From an uncultured Clostridia bacterium (GTDB lineage: Bacteria > Bacillota > Clostridia > Oscillospirales > Ruminococcaceae): a DNA stretch of 64,000 bases. Position 1 is the stretch's first letter. Each line of letters begins with the position of its first letter. Location: NCBI GenBank assembly GCA_947168885.1, contig CAMVNQ010000001.1, positions 372,001-436,000 on the forward strand, read 5' to 3'. The notes beneath the pieces are model-generated. The model had not been told where the DNA came from. It did no database searches and saw nothing but the letters and a program-made list of their open reading frames with translations. A program made the position numbers and the translations under genes. This document shows, in pieces, positions 1 through 7,186 of this stretch.

Positions 1-1871
1 TCGAAATATTCGGCGTAGTCCGCGCCCATTGTGTTGTAGTTTCCCGCAATGTATATATCTCCGAGGGAAGTTGCGTACATCGCGTTTCCGGTTCCTGCTC
101 CATAGCCGTGCGAGCCTATAACAAATCTTGTGCTATTGGGTAAATTTGTTGTGTCCGCACCGAAACCTACCGCCCAACAGCCACCTTTATCAACAATATT
201 GCTGTCGCCTATGCAGCCGCAATACCCACTTGTTACAGTATTGTTAGAGCCAAAAACGAACTGATTGTCTTTTCCTACAACGGTGTTTGAGCTTCCGGCG
301 ATTATTCCCGCATACATAGCGCTATTGACTATCAGGTTAGAAGCCCCGACAATAATGCTGTTTGTCGCTCCGGAATAAACCTTGTTGTAGCTACCAGCGA
401 CGAAAGAAAATGAAATGCCGCCCCTGACCTCGTTGTTGAAACCTGTAAGCACAAATCCCGTGCTGCCGGAATTAGTCATTACGTTCTTATTGCCGCTGAT
501 CAAAGCCGAATCGACATTTGTTATGTCATTTTCACTGCCGCCTATATGCGTTTTTTGTGAGCCTGTGAGCGTGTTTTTATAACCCTCTGCGTGATTATAA
601 TCGCCGCTTGTTATCGTGCACCCGTCTGCCGCTGTATAGCCGTTGAAACGTTCGTTGTGCTGTCCGACGTTCTCCCCTACACCGCCGCCGCCCGAAGTGT
701 CTATCGCGTCTATGCGTTTCTGCGTCTGCGATCTTGTCTGTGTGGAAGAGAACGTTGAGACAAGTGAACCAACACAGTCCGCTGCGCTGCAATTTATAAC
801 GTGCCCTACGCGATAGTTCCATTCGTATGATGTGACAACTCCGATGATACCGCTGCGCTGGTCAACGTCACCACCTCTGAACATAAGCGTGTCTCCGACA
901 TCTATTGCGGGGTCACCGTAGATGCAGGTCTTTATGCCTCTCTGTTTGAACGAGTCTATATATCCGAGCCACGCACGGTTTGCGGTATCATATTCGGCAT
1001 CTGTCTTTCCTGCGAGAAGCGGGTTCTTGTCGAGCGCGTAAGCTGCCGGAGCAGCCTGTGTATCCGGCGAGACATACGTCGAAGTATAGTTTGTTATTTT
1101 GTCTCCCGTGTAGGCGGACATATATTTTATATACGCTCTTGTATCGGTCGCGTAAATATATCTGCGCTCATTTGCGGTGACTTCTCTGTCTGTTGAAATG
1201 GCACTTCCCGATGAAGAGTATTTCGCAGGTATTATCTTAAGCTTCGAGTTCCTGTCGATCACCGCATATCCGCAAAGCAGGTAAGCGCACCACATTATGA
1301 TGTCCCTGCATGACTGTATCTGCCTGTCCGCAGGGGTTACCGTCAGAGCGTTGTTCGGAAAACCGTCAAGGCTGTCGTCCTCTATATCCGTATCTATACC
1401 GCATTCCGTGCAGGCAGCGATTATAATTTCCGCCGGCGTTCCTGTCATTTCCCGCAGAGCCGCCGAAGGCTCTTTGTCCGCTTTCACTCCGTCGTCGTAT
1501 GCCACAATCGAGATGACGTTCCCGCGTCTTGACGAAAGTATCGGGTCAACGAGGAATGTCCCGAGCGGCACTGCCTCGAACGACTCTCCGACCGCCGCAA
1601 GCTTGTATGAAAGCGAAACACTGCCGCCTGTGAGATCGAGAGCGGCAGCGTCGTCCGTGAAAAATGAAAATCTCAGGCAGGAGAGATTGAATGTCCCTAT
1701 GCGGTATTTTTCGCCGCAGAGTTCCTTTGTGAGCTTGAGAGAGCCGCTCACGAGGTTGCTGTCGTTTATTGTGATACTGTCACTTTCCGGAAGTGTCAGA
1801 CTGCCTGTCACAGCCTCTTTCACCGCTTTTGACGCAAGAGCGTCAATGTATGACTGACTTACGTTGTACAT
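1..1871 (-). CDS. Phage tail appendage/baseplate protein, 3' end outside window
   Basis: The frame is open from an ATG at 1871 to the left edge, at least 623 codons. The first ~340 residues resemble a siphophage baseplate or tail-associated protein. From about residue 400 there are serial 'S-x-A-x-G-x-x-N' type repeats (for example SGNKNV, AGSYNK, VGASNL, AGSSNT, FGSNNT) like the YadA head of trimeric adhesins. The last visible residues are GADYAEYF, the hallmark start of a Peptidase_G2 (self-cleaving intramolecular chaperone) domain as in phage neck appendages. I infer a trimeric receptor-binding fibre whose chaperone lies beyond the edge. It follows the preceding tail gene by 13 bases, as expected for the distal tail end of a siphovirus module. 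The family-level call is good; the exact tail position is inferred. Confidence 0.75.
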   Translation of the reverse strand, partial: MYNVSQSYIDALASKAVKEAVTGSLTLPESDSITINDSNLVSGSLKLTKELCGEKYRIGTFNLSCLRFSFFTDDAAALDLTGGSVSLSYKLAAVGESFEAVPLGTFLVDPILSSRRGNVISIVAYDDGVKADKEPSAALREMTGTPAEIIIAACTECGIDTDIEDDSLDGFPNNALTVTPADRQIQSCRDIIMWCAYLLCGYAVIDRNSKLKIIPAKYSSSGSAISTDREVTANERRYIYATDTRAYIKYMSAYTGDKITNYTSTYVSPDTQAAPAAYALDKNPLLAGKTDAEYDTANRAWLGYIDSFKQRGIKTCIYGDPAIDVGDTLMFRGGDVDQRSGIIGVVTSYEWNYRVGHVINCSAADCVGSLVSTFSSTQTRSQTQKRIDAIDTSGGGGVGENVGQHNERFNGYTAADGCTITSGDYNHAEGYKNTLTGSQKTHIGGSENDITNVDSALISGNKNVMTNSGSTGFVLTGFNNEVRGGISFSFVAGSYNKVYSGATNSIIVGASNLIVNSAMYAGIIAGSSNTVVGKDNQFVFGSNNTVTSGYCGCIGDSNIVDKGGCWAVGFGADTTNLPNSTRFVIGSHGYGAGTGNAMYATSLGDIYIAGNYNTMGADYAEYF

Positions 1872-1884
1872 ATCTCCACGCTCC

Positions 1885-2250
1885 TTAATACTCTATGAGC
1901 CGACAGCTTATTTCCCACCAACTTTCCGAAGCGTTCCCGTTCTGCTGCTGATAGAAGTCGGCTTTTACACTCTCCGCGTACATATCGCAGTTCACATATC
2001 CTGCGGACGCCGGGTTTAGCAGGCTGACATGGAGAAGCTCTTCGGACAGGGCAGTGCTGATAGTGTCCAATTCCGTTCCGGGTACTCGCCATTTCACGTC
2101 GCAGGTCCTTACGTTGTGTCTGACTCTGCTTCTGTGGACTATGCCCGTTTCGTCAAATCGCCCGCTTCCCGAGCTTTCGATGTCCCTTGACGTGACGGAG
2201 TAGAAAAACGGTGTCGGAAGCTCATGTCCGTTTATTCTGATGAAATACAT
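1885..2250 (-). CDS. Phage tail-associated protein (DUF6711-like)
   Basis: A 121-residue protein starting MYFIRINGHELP, lying between the tape-measure-like gene and the appendage gene. Small proteins of this kind at this site in Clostridia siphophages are probably distal-tail or baseplate components. It has no signal peptide or membrane segment. The spacing to both neighbours is 13 bases, so it is translated from the same late transcript. The DUF name is from memory of the N-terminal pattern and was not searched. Confidence 0.6.
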   Translation of the reverse strand: MYFIRINGHELPTPFFYSVTSRDIESSGSGRFDETGIVHRSRVRHNVRTCDVKWRVPGTELDTISTALSEELLHVSLLNPASAGYVNCDMYAESVKADFYQQQNGNASESWWEISCRLIEY

Positions 2251-2263
2251 CTGGTTGCTCCTT

Positions 2264-2764
2264 TTATCCGTATAATCCGTTTGTTATCTTATTTCTTCTC
2301 ATGTTGTAAACATTTACCGATTCGCCGACCTTATCACCGTCGAGTTCCACGGTAGTCGTGATGTTTATGGGCTGTTCTTCGTTCTGCGCATTTCCTACCG
2401 CTCCGATGACCGTCTCGCTTGTGTCGAGGTCGAGCACATTTGCGGTGCGGCTGTACGAGTTGTTTTCGTAGTAGCCTGAAATGTTCTCTTTCGGAACATA
2501 GGTCGGAACGCTGTTCGGCGCTATGTAACGCGCAGTTCCCGCTGTCGCATCACCCTCCGTCGGTATCACCGCGCCCGGACCGGGATTGCCCGTTCCACTG
2601 CTGATGCCGGTGTTTATCAGTCCCGTGAAAGCGTCGGTGATCTCTTTTCCCGCTTTGACCGCATCTTTCCTGAACGCGTCGAGAGCGGAGTTTGCTGCGG
2701 CGATCTCTTTTTTGAAATTCTCCGCGTCGGCGGATATTTTTATATTAAGTTCTTCAATGGTCAT
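2264..2764 (-). CDS. Miniature tape-measure-like protein
   Basis: A 166-residue protein. The N-terminus (MTIEELNIKISADAENFKKE, then a helical A/K/D-rich stretch to about residue 50) matches the usual opening of Gram-positive phage tape measures. The C-terminus (residues about 133-166, with VELDGDKVGE and RRNKITNG) matches their usual ending. The long central coiled-coil and hydrophobic region, normally several hundred residues, is missing. The gene sits exactly where the tape measure belongs, after the two tail assembly chaperones, and overlaps the second by 11 bases. Either the phage has an extremely short tail or the gene carries a clean in-frame deletion. The reading frame is intact. Confidence 0.6.
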   Translation of the reverse strand: MTIEELNIKISADAENFKKEIAAANSALDAFRKDAVKAGKEITDAFTGLINTGISSGTGNPGPGAVIPTEGDATAGTARYIAPNSVPTYVPKENISGYYENNSYSRTANVLDLDTSETVIGAVGNAQNEEQPINITTTVELDGDKVGESVNVYNMRRNKITNGLYG

Positions 2765-3092
2765 AATGCTGCTCCTGTTCGTTTGCTCTCATTTTCAGAC
2801 GCTTGTTTATCTGCTCTGCCGCCGCCATGAACGCGCTTTTTCCGCCGTCCGCCGGAGACTCCGGAACCCTCCCGAAAGCCTCGGCCGGAGTTCTCGGAAA
2901 TCTTTTCGGTGCGTTGAAAGCCGCGAGAACGAGTGCAGCAGTGTTGAAAGCGAGAAGTTCATTCTGTCGTGCTGTTACAGCGTCTCTTCGCCTTCCCGCG
3001 CCGATGATCGCGTCAAGCTCTGAAGCGGTAAGCTCCCAGAGTCCGCGTGCATCCGATGTGTATAAAAGAGCTTCGCCCTGAAGTGCGGTCAC
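2754..3092 (-). CDS. Phage tail assembly chaperone-like protein (downstream partner)
   Basis: A 112-residue protein rich in Ala, Arg and Glu, with no membrane segment. It begins with an ATGA overlap on the end of the upstream chaperone gene and runs 11 bases into the tape-measure-like gene. Two consecutive small ORFs between tail tube and tape measure is the classic gpG/gpGT position, usually joined by a programmed frameshift. Here an ordinary 4-base stop/start overlap is seen, so translational coupling rather than frameshifting may link them. The function is inferred from position. Confidence 0.5.
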   Translation of the reverse strand: MTALQGEALLYTSDARGLWELTASELDAIIGAGRRRDAVTARQNELLAFNTAALVLAAFNAPKRFPRTPAEAFGRVPESPADGGKSAFMAAAEQINKRLKMRANEQEQHYDH

Positions 3093-3439
3093 GAGTTCTC
3101 CTGCGCATCGGAATCCTGACCGAAAAAACCGGAGATCTTCAAAGCCTCCGCAATAACGCAGACAAGTGATCTGAGCGTGCCGCCTTCGCTGATGTATTCG
3201 TCTATGACCGTATAGGTGTCGCGAAGTGTGAATTCGGGCTTCAGTCCCTCGATCAGAGCATAAAGCAGTTCCGAAACGACCTTCATCTCGTCTGTCTTTC
3301 CGACAGCTTCATACACTGACATACCGAGCCGTTCTTCGAGTCTTACCGCCGAGAGCGCCGTAAGACGCAGCAGGTAGATCTTCCCGCCTGTGTTAAGTTC
3401 CGCATAGGGCAGTCCGGTTTTTGTTTCGCTTCTGAACAT
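3089..3439 (-). CDS. Phage tail assembly chaperone (DUF6096-like)
   Basis: A 116-residue acidic protein directly after the tail-tube gene, separated from it by a strong hairpin at 3461-3490. The fold pattern (a short N-terminal strand pair, then helices such as LEERLGMSVYEAV and a C-terminal GFFGQDSDAQ tail) resembles Gram-positive tail assembly chaperones, which coat the tape measure before tube polymerisation. The stop overlaps the start of the next gene by 4 bases. Confidence 0.6.
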   Translation of the reverse strand: MFRSETKTGLPYAELNTGGKIYLLRLTALSAVRLEERLGMSVYEAVGKTDEMKVVSELLYALIEGLKPEFTLRDTYTVIDEYISEGGTLRSLVCVIAEALKISGFFGQDSDAQENS

Positions 3440-3460
3440 TGTTTTCCCTCCGTTTGATAG

Positions 3461-3490
3461 CCCCGCGGAAAGCGAATGCCGTCCGCGGGG
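3461..3490 (-). terminator. Hairpin between tail tube and chaperone genes
   Basis: CCCCGCGGA at 3461-3469 pairs perfectly with TCCGCGGGG at 3482-3490 around a 12-base loop. There is no clear U-run on the minus strand, so it is more likely an attenuator or RNA-stability element that keeps tube transcripts in excess over chaperone transcripts than a full terminator. Confidence 0.5.
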
Positions 3491-3496
3491 AAGTGA

Positions 3497-3934
3497 TTAT
3501 GTTGTCTGTGAACTGTCTGTGCTGTAAGTCAGCGGCGTGTTGGGAATGGAAATGATGCTAAATTCCATTACACCGTCCGCGTCCATTCGTTTGATCTTCG
3601 TCGAGACCTGTCCCGACCATGTGAAGTAAGTCCCGTCGGGGAATTCCAACTTCTGCTGCACCGAAGCGCCGGAAAGCTCCACCGCGCGTGCAGCGGCGAA
3701 AGCTGCCGCCGTCTGGCTCGATGTCACGTTCGGGTTGGCGTCGGCGCTGTTGTAATAGAAATCGAATACAAGGTCGTCGTATTTATAAAGTCCCGCTATG
3801 TAGCGGTGCGCGGTGTCGAGAAGATTTGTGACCTCTCTTTTTTCGCGTCCTCCGCCGAGTTCGGGTGTCGATTTAAGTCCGTAAAGGTTCTGCCCGTTAA
3901 TATAATAGGCAGTTCCCGAGGAAAGAAGTTCCAT
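3497..3934 (-). CDS. Phage major tail (tube) protein
   Basis: A 145-residue protein that starts at ATG 3934 behind GGAGGCGAAACA. The content is beta-rich with a 'YYNSADANPN' loop, and a C-terminal half with an 'FTWSGQVSTKIKRMDADGVMEF' core of the type seen in siphovirus tube proteins. The tube protein polymerises as stacked hexamers around the tape measure. Position supports this: it follows the tail-completion gene and precedes the chaperones. It is followed by a hairpin, as often seen for highly expressed structural genes. Confidence 0.65.
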   Translation of the reverse strand: MELLSSGTAYYINGQNLYGLKSTPELGGGREKREVTNLLDTAHRYIAGLYKYDDLVFDFYYNSADANPNVTSSQTAAAFAAARAVELSGASVQQKLEFPDGTYFTWSGQVSTKIKRMDADGVMEFSIISIPNTPLTYSTDSSQTT

Positions 3935-3946
3935 TGTTTCGCCTCC

Positions 3947-4303
3947 TTATAAAGATACTGTCCGCTCCGTGACTTCGTCGAGTCCGAAGCGGTATCTCAT
4001 GCACATTCTCGGCTTTTCCTCGTCTGTTATGAACTGCGAGAACGTGCGTTTTATGCCCTTCTGCGAAAGCACAGCATTCGCTTCAATGGCTTTTTCGCGT
4101 GCAGTCTCCTCGTCATCCGCGTAAACATCGAGCTGTAATGAGATCACGCTGTACCTGTCCGAGCCGTTAAGTATTACCGAAGCCGAGTTGCCTGTCTCAG
4201 AGAGTATGATGCAGGGCAGGGAAGCGAGACCTTCGTGAAATGCAAGCTCCACGTCCGCTGTATCACTCAGGAGTTTCGCAATGTAAGGTAAAACGTCTTT
4301 CAT
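3947..4303 (-). CDS. Phage tail terminator/completion-like protein
   Basis: I place the start at ATG 4303 (MKDVLPYI) behind GGAGACGACTGAT, because a longer reading would overlap most of the upstream gene and has no ribosome site. The product is 118 residues. Alternating strands and helices (SVISLQLDVYADDEE, then an Ala/Glu helix) and the slot between the HK97-gp10-like gene and the tube gene fit the tail terminator (gpU-like) that caps the tube at the head end. It starts one base after the upstream stop. Confidence 0.5.
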   Translation of the reverse strand: MKDVLPYIAKLLSDTADVELAFHEGLASLPCIILSETGNSASVILNGSDRYSVISLQLDVYADDEETAREKAIEANAVLSQKGIKRTFSQFITDEEKPRMCMRYRFGLDEVTERTVSL

Positions 4304-4304
4304 A

Positions 4305-4610
4305 TCAGTCGTCTCCTTTAATAAACAGTGAGAAGATGAGTACAGTGCTCTTTCTTGCCGCTTCAAGACCGTTTTCAAGAAACGGCTTCGGACGCCTGCC
4401 TCTGCCGCCGAACTCAACGTTCGGCGCATAAGGCACGGTCGTTCCGATGACGCAGATGTCTGAGTTTTTTGCCCTGTCGTGCTGTGTCCTCAAAGCTATG
4501 CTGCGCTTTAGCCGCCCTGTCCTGACCGGACAGGTGCGTGAAGCTTCTTTGAGCGCTATATCTCCGAGCGTCCTGACCGCCGCGTTTATCTCATCGGTGA
4601 AGTCTTTCAT
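4305..4610 (-). CDS. HK97 gp10-like head-tail component
   Basis: A 101-residue protein with the family's characteristic elements: a helix with EASRTCPVRTGRLKRSI (residues about 21-37, the 'P-V-x-T-G-x-L-x-x-S' signature), then 'APNVEFGGRGRRPKPFLENGL'-type residues near 65-85. The family joins head and tail in siphoviruses. The stop overlaps nothing; the start is shared in a 4-base overlap with the upstream gene. Confident family call. Confidence 0.8.
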   Translation of the reverse strand: MKDFTDEINAAVRTLGDIALKEASRTCPVRTGRLKRSIALRTQHDRAKNSDICVIGTTVPYAPNVEFGGRGRRPKPFLENGLEAARKSTVLIFSLFIKGDD

Positions 4611-4921
4611 AACCGCACCGTCCTTGCGGTGACGTGGTTCTGTGAGCGTATGATCTCGGTGACCCTGCTGTCGGGTGATTCGCCGTATATCCCTGCAAGG
4701 TCGCCGCAGCTCACCCCCGCGCCCCTGCGAAGAATGAGAGTTGCGCCGGAGCTTTTCGTCTGTCCGCTGCGTTCGTCCGAAAGCTTTTCTGAGCCCGGGA
4801 ACACTTCGGCGTAAACATATCCGAGAAGCTTCGGAACTGTCTTTTTCCCGACATAGCCTCCGTCTGTCCTGTCGGGAGAAAAGATGTTCACGCGCTTAAG
4901 GTTCTTCTGTACGGGGTTCAT
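4607..4921 (-). CDS. Phage head closure/stopper-like protein
   Basis: A 104-residue small basic protein starting at ATG 4921, between the connector gene and the gp10-like gene. A minor structural protein at this point in related modules is a head-completion (stopper) protein. It overlaps the connector gene by 26 bases and the gp10-like gene by 4, pointing to coupled translation. No catalytic motif or membrane segment is visible; the role rests on gene order. Confidence 0.45.
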   Translation of the reverse strand: MNPVQKNLKRVNIFSPDRTDGGYVGKKTVPKLLGYVYAEVFPGSEKLSDERSGQTKSSGATLILRRGAGVSCGDLAGIYGESPDSRVTEIIRSQNHVTARTVRL

Positions 4922-5222
4922 TTACCGCTCCCACCTTTCTGGGGTAGTTTCTCAGACGAAGCTTCATATCGTCGGTGATAAGATCGGAGAATGACACCGA
5001 AATGTCATTCTCCGAACGTTTTTCCTCACCTTCGCTGCCGAGCCTGCCGTGTATCGCGAGAGCGATCTGAACGACCATGTCGTTGAGACGTTCGGGGAGA
5101 GTGTCTCTGCCGAGATAGTCGAGCAGCATATTCTCTGCGGTTTTAAGCAGTATTCCGAGCCTTGTGTCAGAGCTGTCGTCATCGGGCGGTAAAAGAACGC
5201 GCATAATGTCTGTGTTCGTCAT
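4896..5222 (-). CDS. Phage head-tail connector (gp6-like) protein
   Basis: I prefer ATG 5222, eight bases behind AAGGGG; a GTG at 5231 would also open the frame but is too close to that site. The product is 108 residues, helical, with the pattern 'LKTAENMLLDYLGRDTLPE' followed by a helix 'MVVQIALAIHGR', the usual layout of adaptor proteins that bind the portal. It lies directly downstream of the major capsid gene. Confidence 0.6.
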   Translation of the reverse strand: MTNTDIMRVLLPPDDDSSDTRLGILLKTAENMLLDYLGRDTLPERLNDMVVQIALAIHGRLGSEGEEKRSENDISVSFSDLITDDMKLRLRNYPRKVGAVNEPRTEEP

Positions 5223-5237
5223 ACCGCTCACCCCTTA

Positions 5238-6101
5238 TCAGTCGTTGCTGTCGCCGAGTGTAAGTTCTGTTGCTTCTCTGTCGAAGCATACCGCGACAGC
5301 CTTTTTCTTCTTGTCGAAAACGAAGATGTCGTGATAGAGAAGACCCTCAACGAGAGTACCCGCGATGCCGGGAGGATCCTTGTGTATCTTGTATTCCTGA
5401 AGCTTCACAGGTGCAGGCGCGCACATCGGGTGAGTGATGATGAATGCGGTGTCTGCGGGGAGTCTGCGCTTGGGAACAGCAATTATAGCGACACCGTCGC
5501 AGTCGCCGACCATGCCCTTGAAGATGACCTTGTCCTGCGCGAGTTCGGTAGCCTTTGTGAAGCCGCCGTCCTTCTTGAGCTTTTCGATGAATTCGTTTGA
5601 ACAGAACGCCACGCGTCCCTCAACGGGGAATTCCTCGTCCGTGATAGCGGTGTTTGCTTCAACGAAAGTGCTGTACGCATTTGTCTCGTCGAGTTCTTTC
5701 TCGATCACTGTTCCTGCCTTTGTTGCGAGAACGGAGAAGCGATAGGTGTCGATAGCGGGGATTATCACCTGATCTATCTGACGCTGGAGAGCCTTGCCTG
5801 CGCTTCTTACACCCTCGGGCGAGTCGGACTCAAATGTCTTGTCGATAGTGAACGTGAAGGACTTCTGCTGAGTCATCTTCATTTCCTGAACTGTATCCTC
5901 AAGCTCAACGGGTGTGCCGTATCTGCTCATGCCGGCTGTGGGATCATAGTCGTTGAGCGGTGCAGTATCGAGGGAATATACCTTGACTGTCTGTGCGTTG
6001 CCGAACTCGACATCGTTGTTTGTGCCTGCGGTCGAGAGAAGACCTCTTCTTATTACCTCATCGACCTGTGTTGAATACTTTTCAGCTAAATTTGTTGCCA
6101 T
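5238..6101 (-). CDS. Phage major capsid protein
   Basis: The likely start is ATG 6101 (MATNLAEKYS) behind AAAGGAGAAAAACACT; an upstream ATG at 6149 lacks a ribosome site and lies inside the intergenic hairpin. The product is about 287 residues. The N-terminal 'LAEKYSTQVDEVIRRG' and the 'KTFESDSPEG' region resemble Clostridia phage capsid proteins of the HK97 fold. It sits between the scaffold gene and the connector genes, the universal position of the major capsid gene. It forms the icosahedral shell. Confidence 0.75.
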   Translation of the reverse strand: MATNLAEKYSTQVDEVIRRGLLSTAGTNNDVEFGNAQTVKVYSLDTAPLNDYDPTAGMSRYGTPVELEDTVQEMKMTQQKSFTFTIDKTFESDSPEGVRSAGKALQRQIDQVIIPAIDTYRFSVLATKAGTVIEKELDETNAYSTFVEANTAITDEEFPVEGRVAFCSNEFIEKLKKDGGFTKATELAQDKVIFKGMVGDCDGVAIIAVPKRRLPADTAFIITHPMCAPAPVKLQEYKIHKDPPGIAGTLVEGLLYHDIFVFDKKKKAVAVCFDREATELTLGDSND

Positions 6102-6127
6102 AGTGTTTTTCTCCTTTTGTTGTTTTG

Positions 6128-6173
6128 GCATAATAAAACGCCTCCCCAACGTTGTGGGAAAGCGTTATTATGC
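6128..6173 (-). promoter_or_regulatory. Long hairpin between scaffold and capsid genes
   Basis: GCATAATAAAACGC at 6128-6141 pairs with GCGTTATTATGC at 6162-6173 (one bulge), and the loop contains a second small pairing. It lies 27 bases upstream of the capsid start in the untranslated leader. It probably stabilises or processes the capsid message so that capsid outnumbers scaffold. Confidence 0.45.
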
Positions 6174-6222
6174 TGTGTTCTGTGCGTGTTGGTGTGTGAT
6201 GTAAACGGACGTTCTGACGATT

Positions 6223-6720
6223 TTACATTCCGAGCCCGTCGAGGAATGCGTCGCTCATGCTTGCAGACGAGAGTTTAGGTGTCCTTCCGCGAATGCGCTC
6301 GTTTACTGCTGCTGAGACCGCACTCTCAAAAGCTGTCCTGACCGCCGTGAAGCTTGCTTCGCAGTCGTCTCTGTTCGCGTAGTTGAGACAAGCCGCGAGC
6401 TGTTTCGGAAGTCCCGCTTCTGCGAGCATATCGAGCGCGTCGGCGGTGAGTTCGCGTTTTGCGACAGCCGCCTCTCTCTCGGCGAGTTCCTTTTCAACAA
6501 GGTTACGGCTGTATGCCGCACGGTCGGATTCCGACATTTCCGAGAGCTTCTTCACTTCGGCGAGCTTTTTATCTGCGCACTCGCGTTCGGCTCTGAGAAG
6601 CTCGTCGAGTTCAGCCTGCGTGTAGAGCTTTTCCTCTGCCGGCTGAGTATCTGCCGCAGAAGTCTCGGCCGCTTCTTCTGTTGTGATCTTTTCTTTCTCC
6701 AAAAGATCAACCCCTTTCAT
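6223..6720 (-). CDS. Phage capsid scaffold protein (DUF4355-like)
   Basis: Up to 165 residues, strongly charged and predicted almost wholly helical: an acidic N-terminus, then a Lys/Glu-rich coiled-coil at about residues 30-95 (LYTQAELDELLRAERE and following), then a C-terminal core-binding helix pair. This is the composition of scaffolding proteins that direct capsid assembly and then leave. The ATG at 6720 has no good ribosome site; a TTG at 6702 stands eight bases after AAAGGGG and may be the real start. It is directly upstream of the capsid gene. Confidence 0.7.
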   Translation of the reverse strand: MKGVDLLEKEKITTEEAAETSAADTQPAEEKLYTQAELDELLRAERECADKKLAEVKKLSEMSESDRAAYSRNLVEKELAEREAAVAKRELTADALDMLAEAGLPKQLAACLNYANRDDCEASFTAVRTAFESAVSAAVNERIRGRTPKLSSASMSDAFLDGLGM

Positions 6721-6764
6721 GTGATATTAGCGGAAGTTTTCTCTCACTCTCCGCAGTTTACACT

Positions 6765-6938
6765 CTACCACATTTTGGAAGGACATACAAGGACATTTGA
6801 GGACATCTTTTCTGAATGCGTGATTTTCTGTATTATGGCAGCGACTGCTGCTCCGGCACCCGAGAGCGTTACTATTCCGCCCGATATGGCTACTATGACC
6901 TGCCACAGATCGGTCGGATTTATCACGATAGGGTCCAT
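6765..6938 (-). CDS. Small phage membrane protein, holin-like at best
   Basis: A 57-residue ORF starting at ATG 6938 with an excellent AAAGGAGATATACCA site. Residues about 12-36 (WQVIVAISGGIVTLSGAGAA and on) form a single hydrophobic segment. Proteins with this opening in Clostridia phages usually continue with a 40-60-residue charged coiled-coil tail; here it stops early, after a stretch encoded by three short GGACAT-containing repeats at 6780-6806 on the plus strand. It may therefore be a truncated copy. Holin function is only a guess. Confidence 0.45.
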   Translation of the reverse strand: MDPIVINPTDLWQVIVAISGGIVTLSGAGAAVAAIIQKITHSEKMSSNVLVCPSKMW

Positions 6939-6964
6939 TGGTATATCTCCTTTCGGGCATAAGA

Positions 6965-6992
6965 AAAGCGCATACCCAAGGGCGTGCGCTGA
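6965..6992 (-). terminator. Hairpin terminator upstream of the small membrane gene
   Basis: Read on the minus strand, AGCGCACGCCC pairs with GGGTATGCGCT (imperfect) around TTG and is followed by TTTTCTTAT. It ends the transcript coming from the head gene and zinc-protein gene. Confidence 0.5.
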
Positions 6993-7006
6993 AAATAAGT
7001 ATTCAT

Positions 7007-7186
7007 TTACTCAACGATAATGGATTTCTGAATGTGAACATAACCTTTACAATTAGGATCTTCACAATGAAAATAATTAGATATTTCTCTATTTTCGTAA
7101 GAAACATCATAATAATGTTTTTTGCAAACATCACAAATTATTTTCTCTCCTTTACGAAGCCTTTCAATGAGATTTTCTTCTTCCAT
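7007..7186 (-). CDS. Small four-cysteine zinc-binding protein
   Basis: A 59-residue ORF (ATG 7186, TAA 7007). It has CDVC at about residues 18-21 and C-x5-C (CEDPNC) at about 41-46, a pattern typical of a zinc ribbon. It overlaps the end of the head-protein/peptidase gene by 23 bases in another frame, so the two are translationally coupled. Its position right behind a C-terminal toxin-like enzyme domain would suit a small immunity or accessory protein, but no sequence evidence proves that. It is not recognised as a named family. Confidence 0.6.
   Translation of the reverse strand: MEEENLIERLRKGEKIICDVCKKHYYDVSYENREISNYFHCEDPNCKGYVHIQKSIIVE

Noticed and set aside
1297-1857. 186-codon plus-strand frame
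   Set aside because: Antisense shadow of the phage appendage gene, whose minus-strand frame has recognisable protein features.
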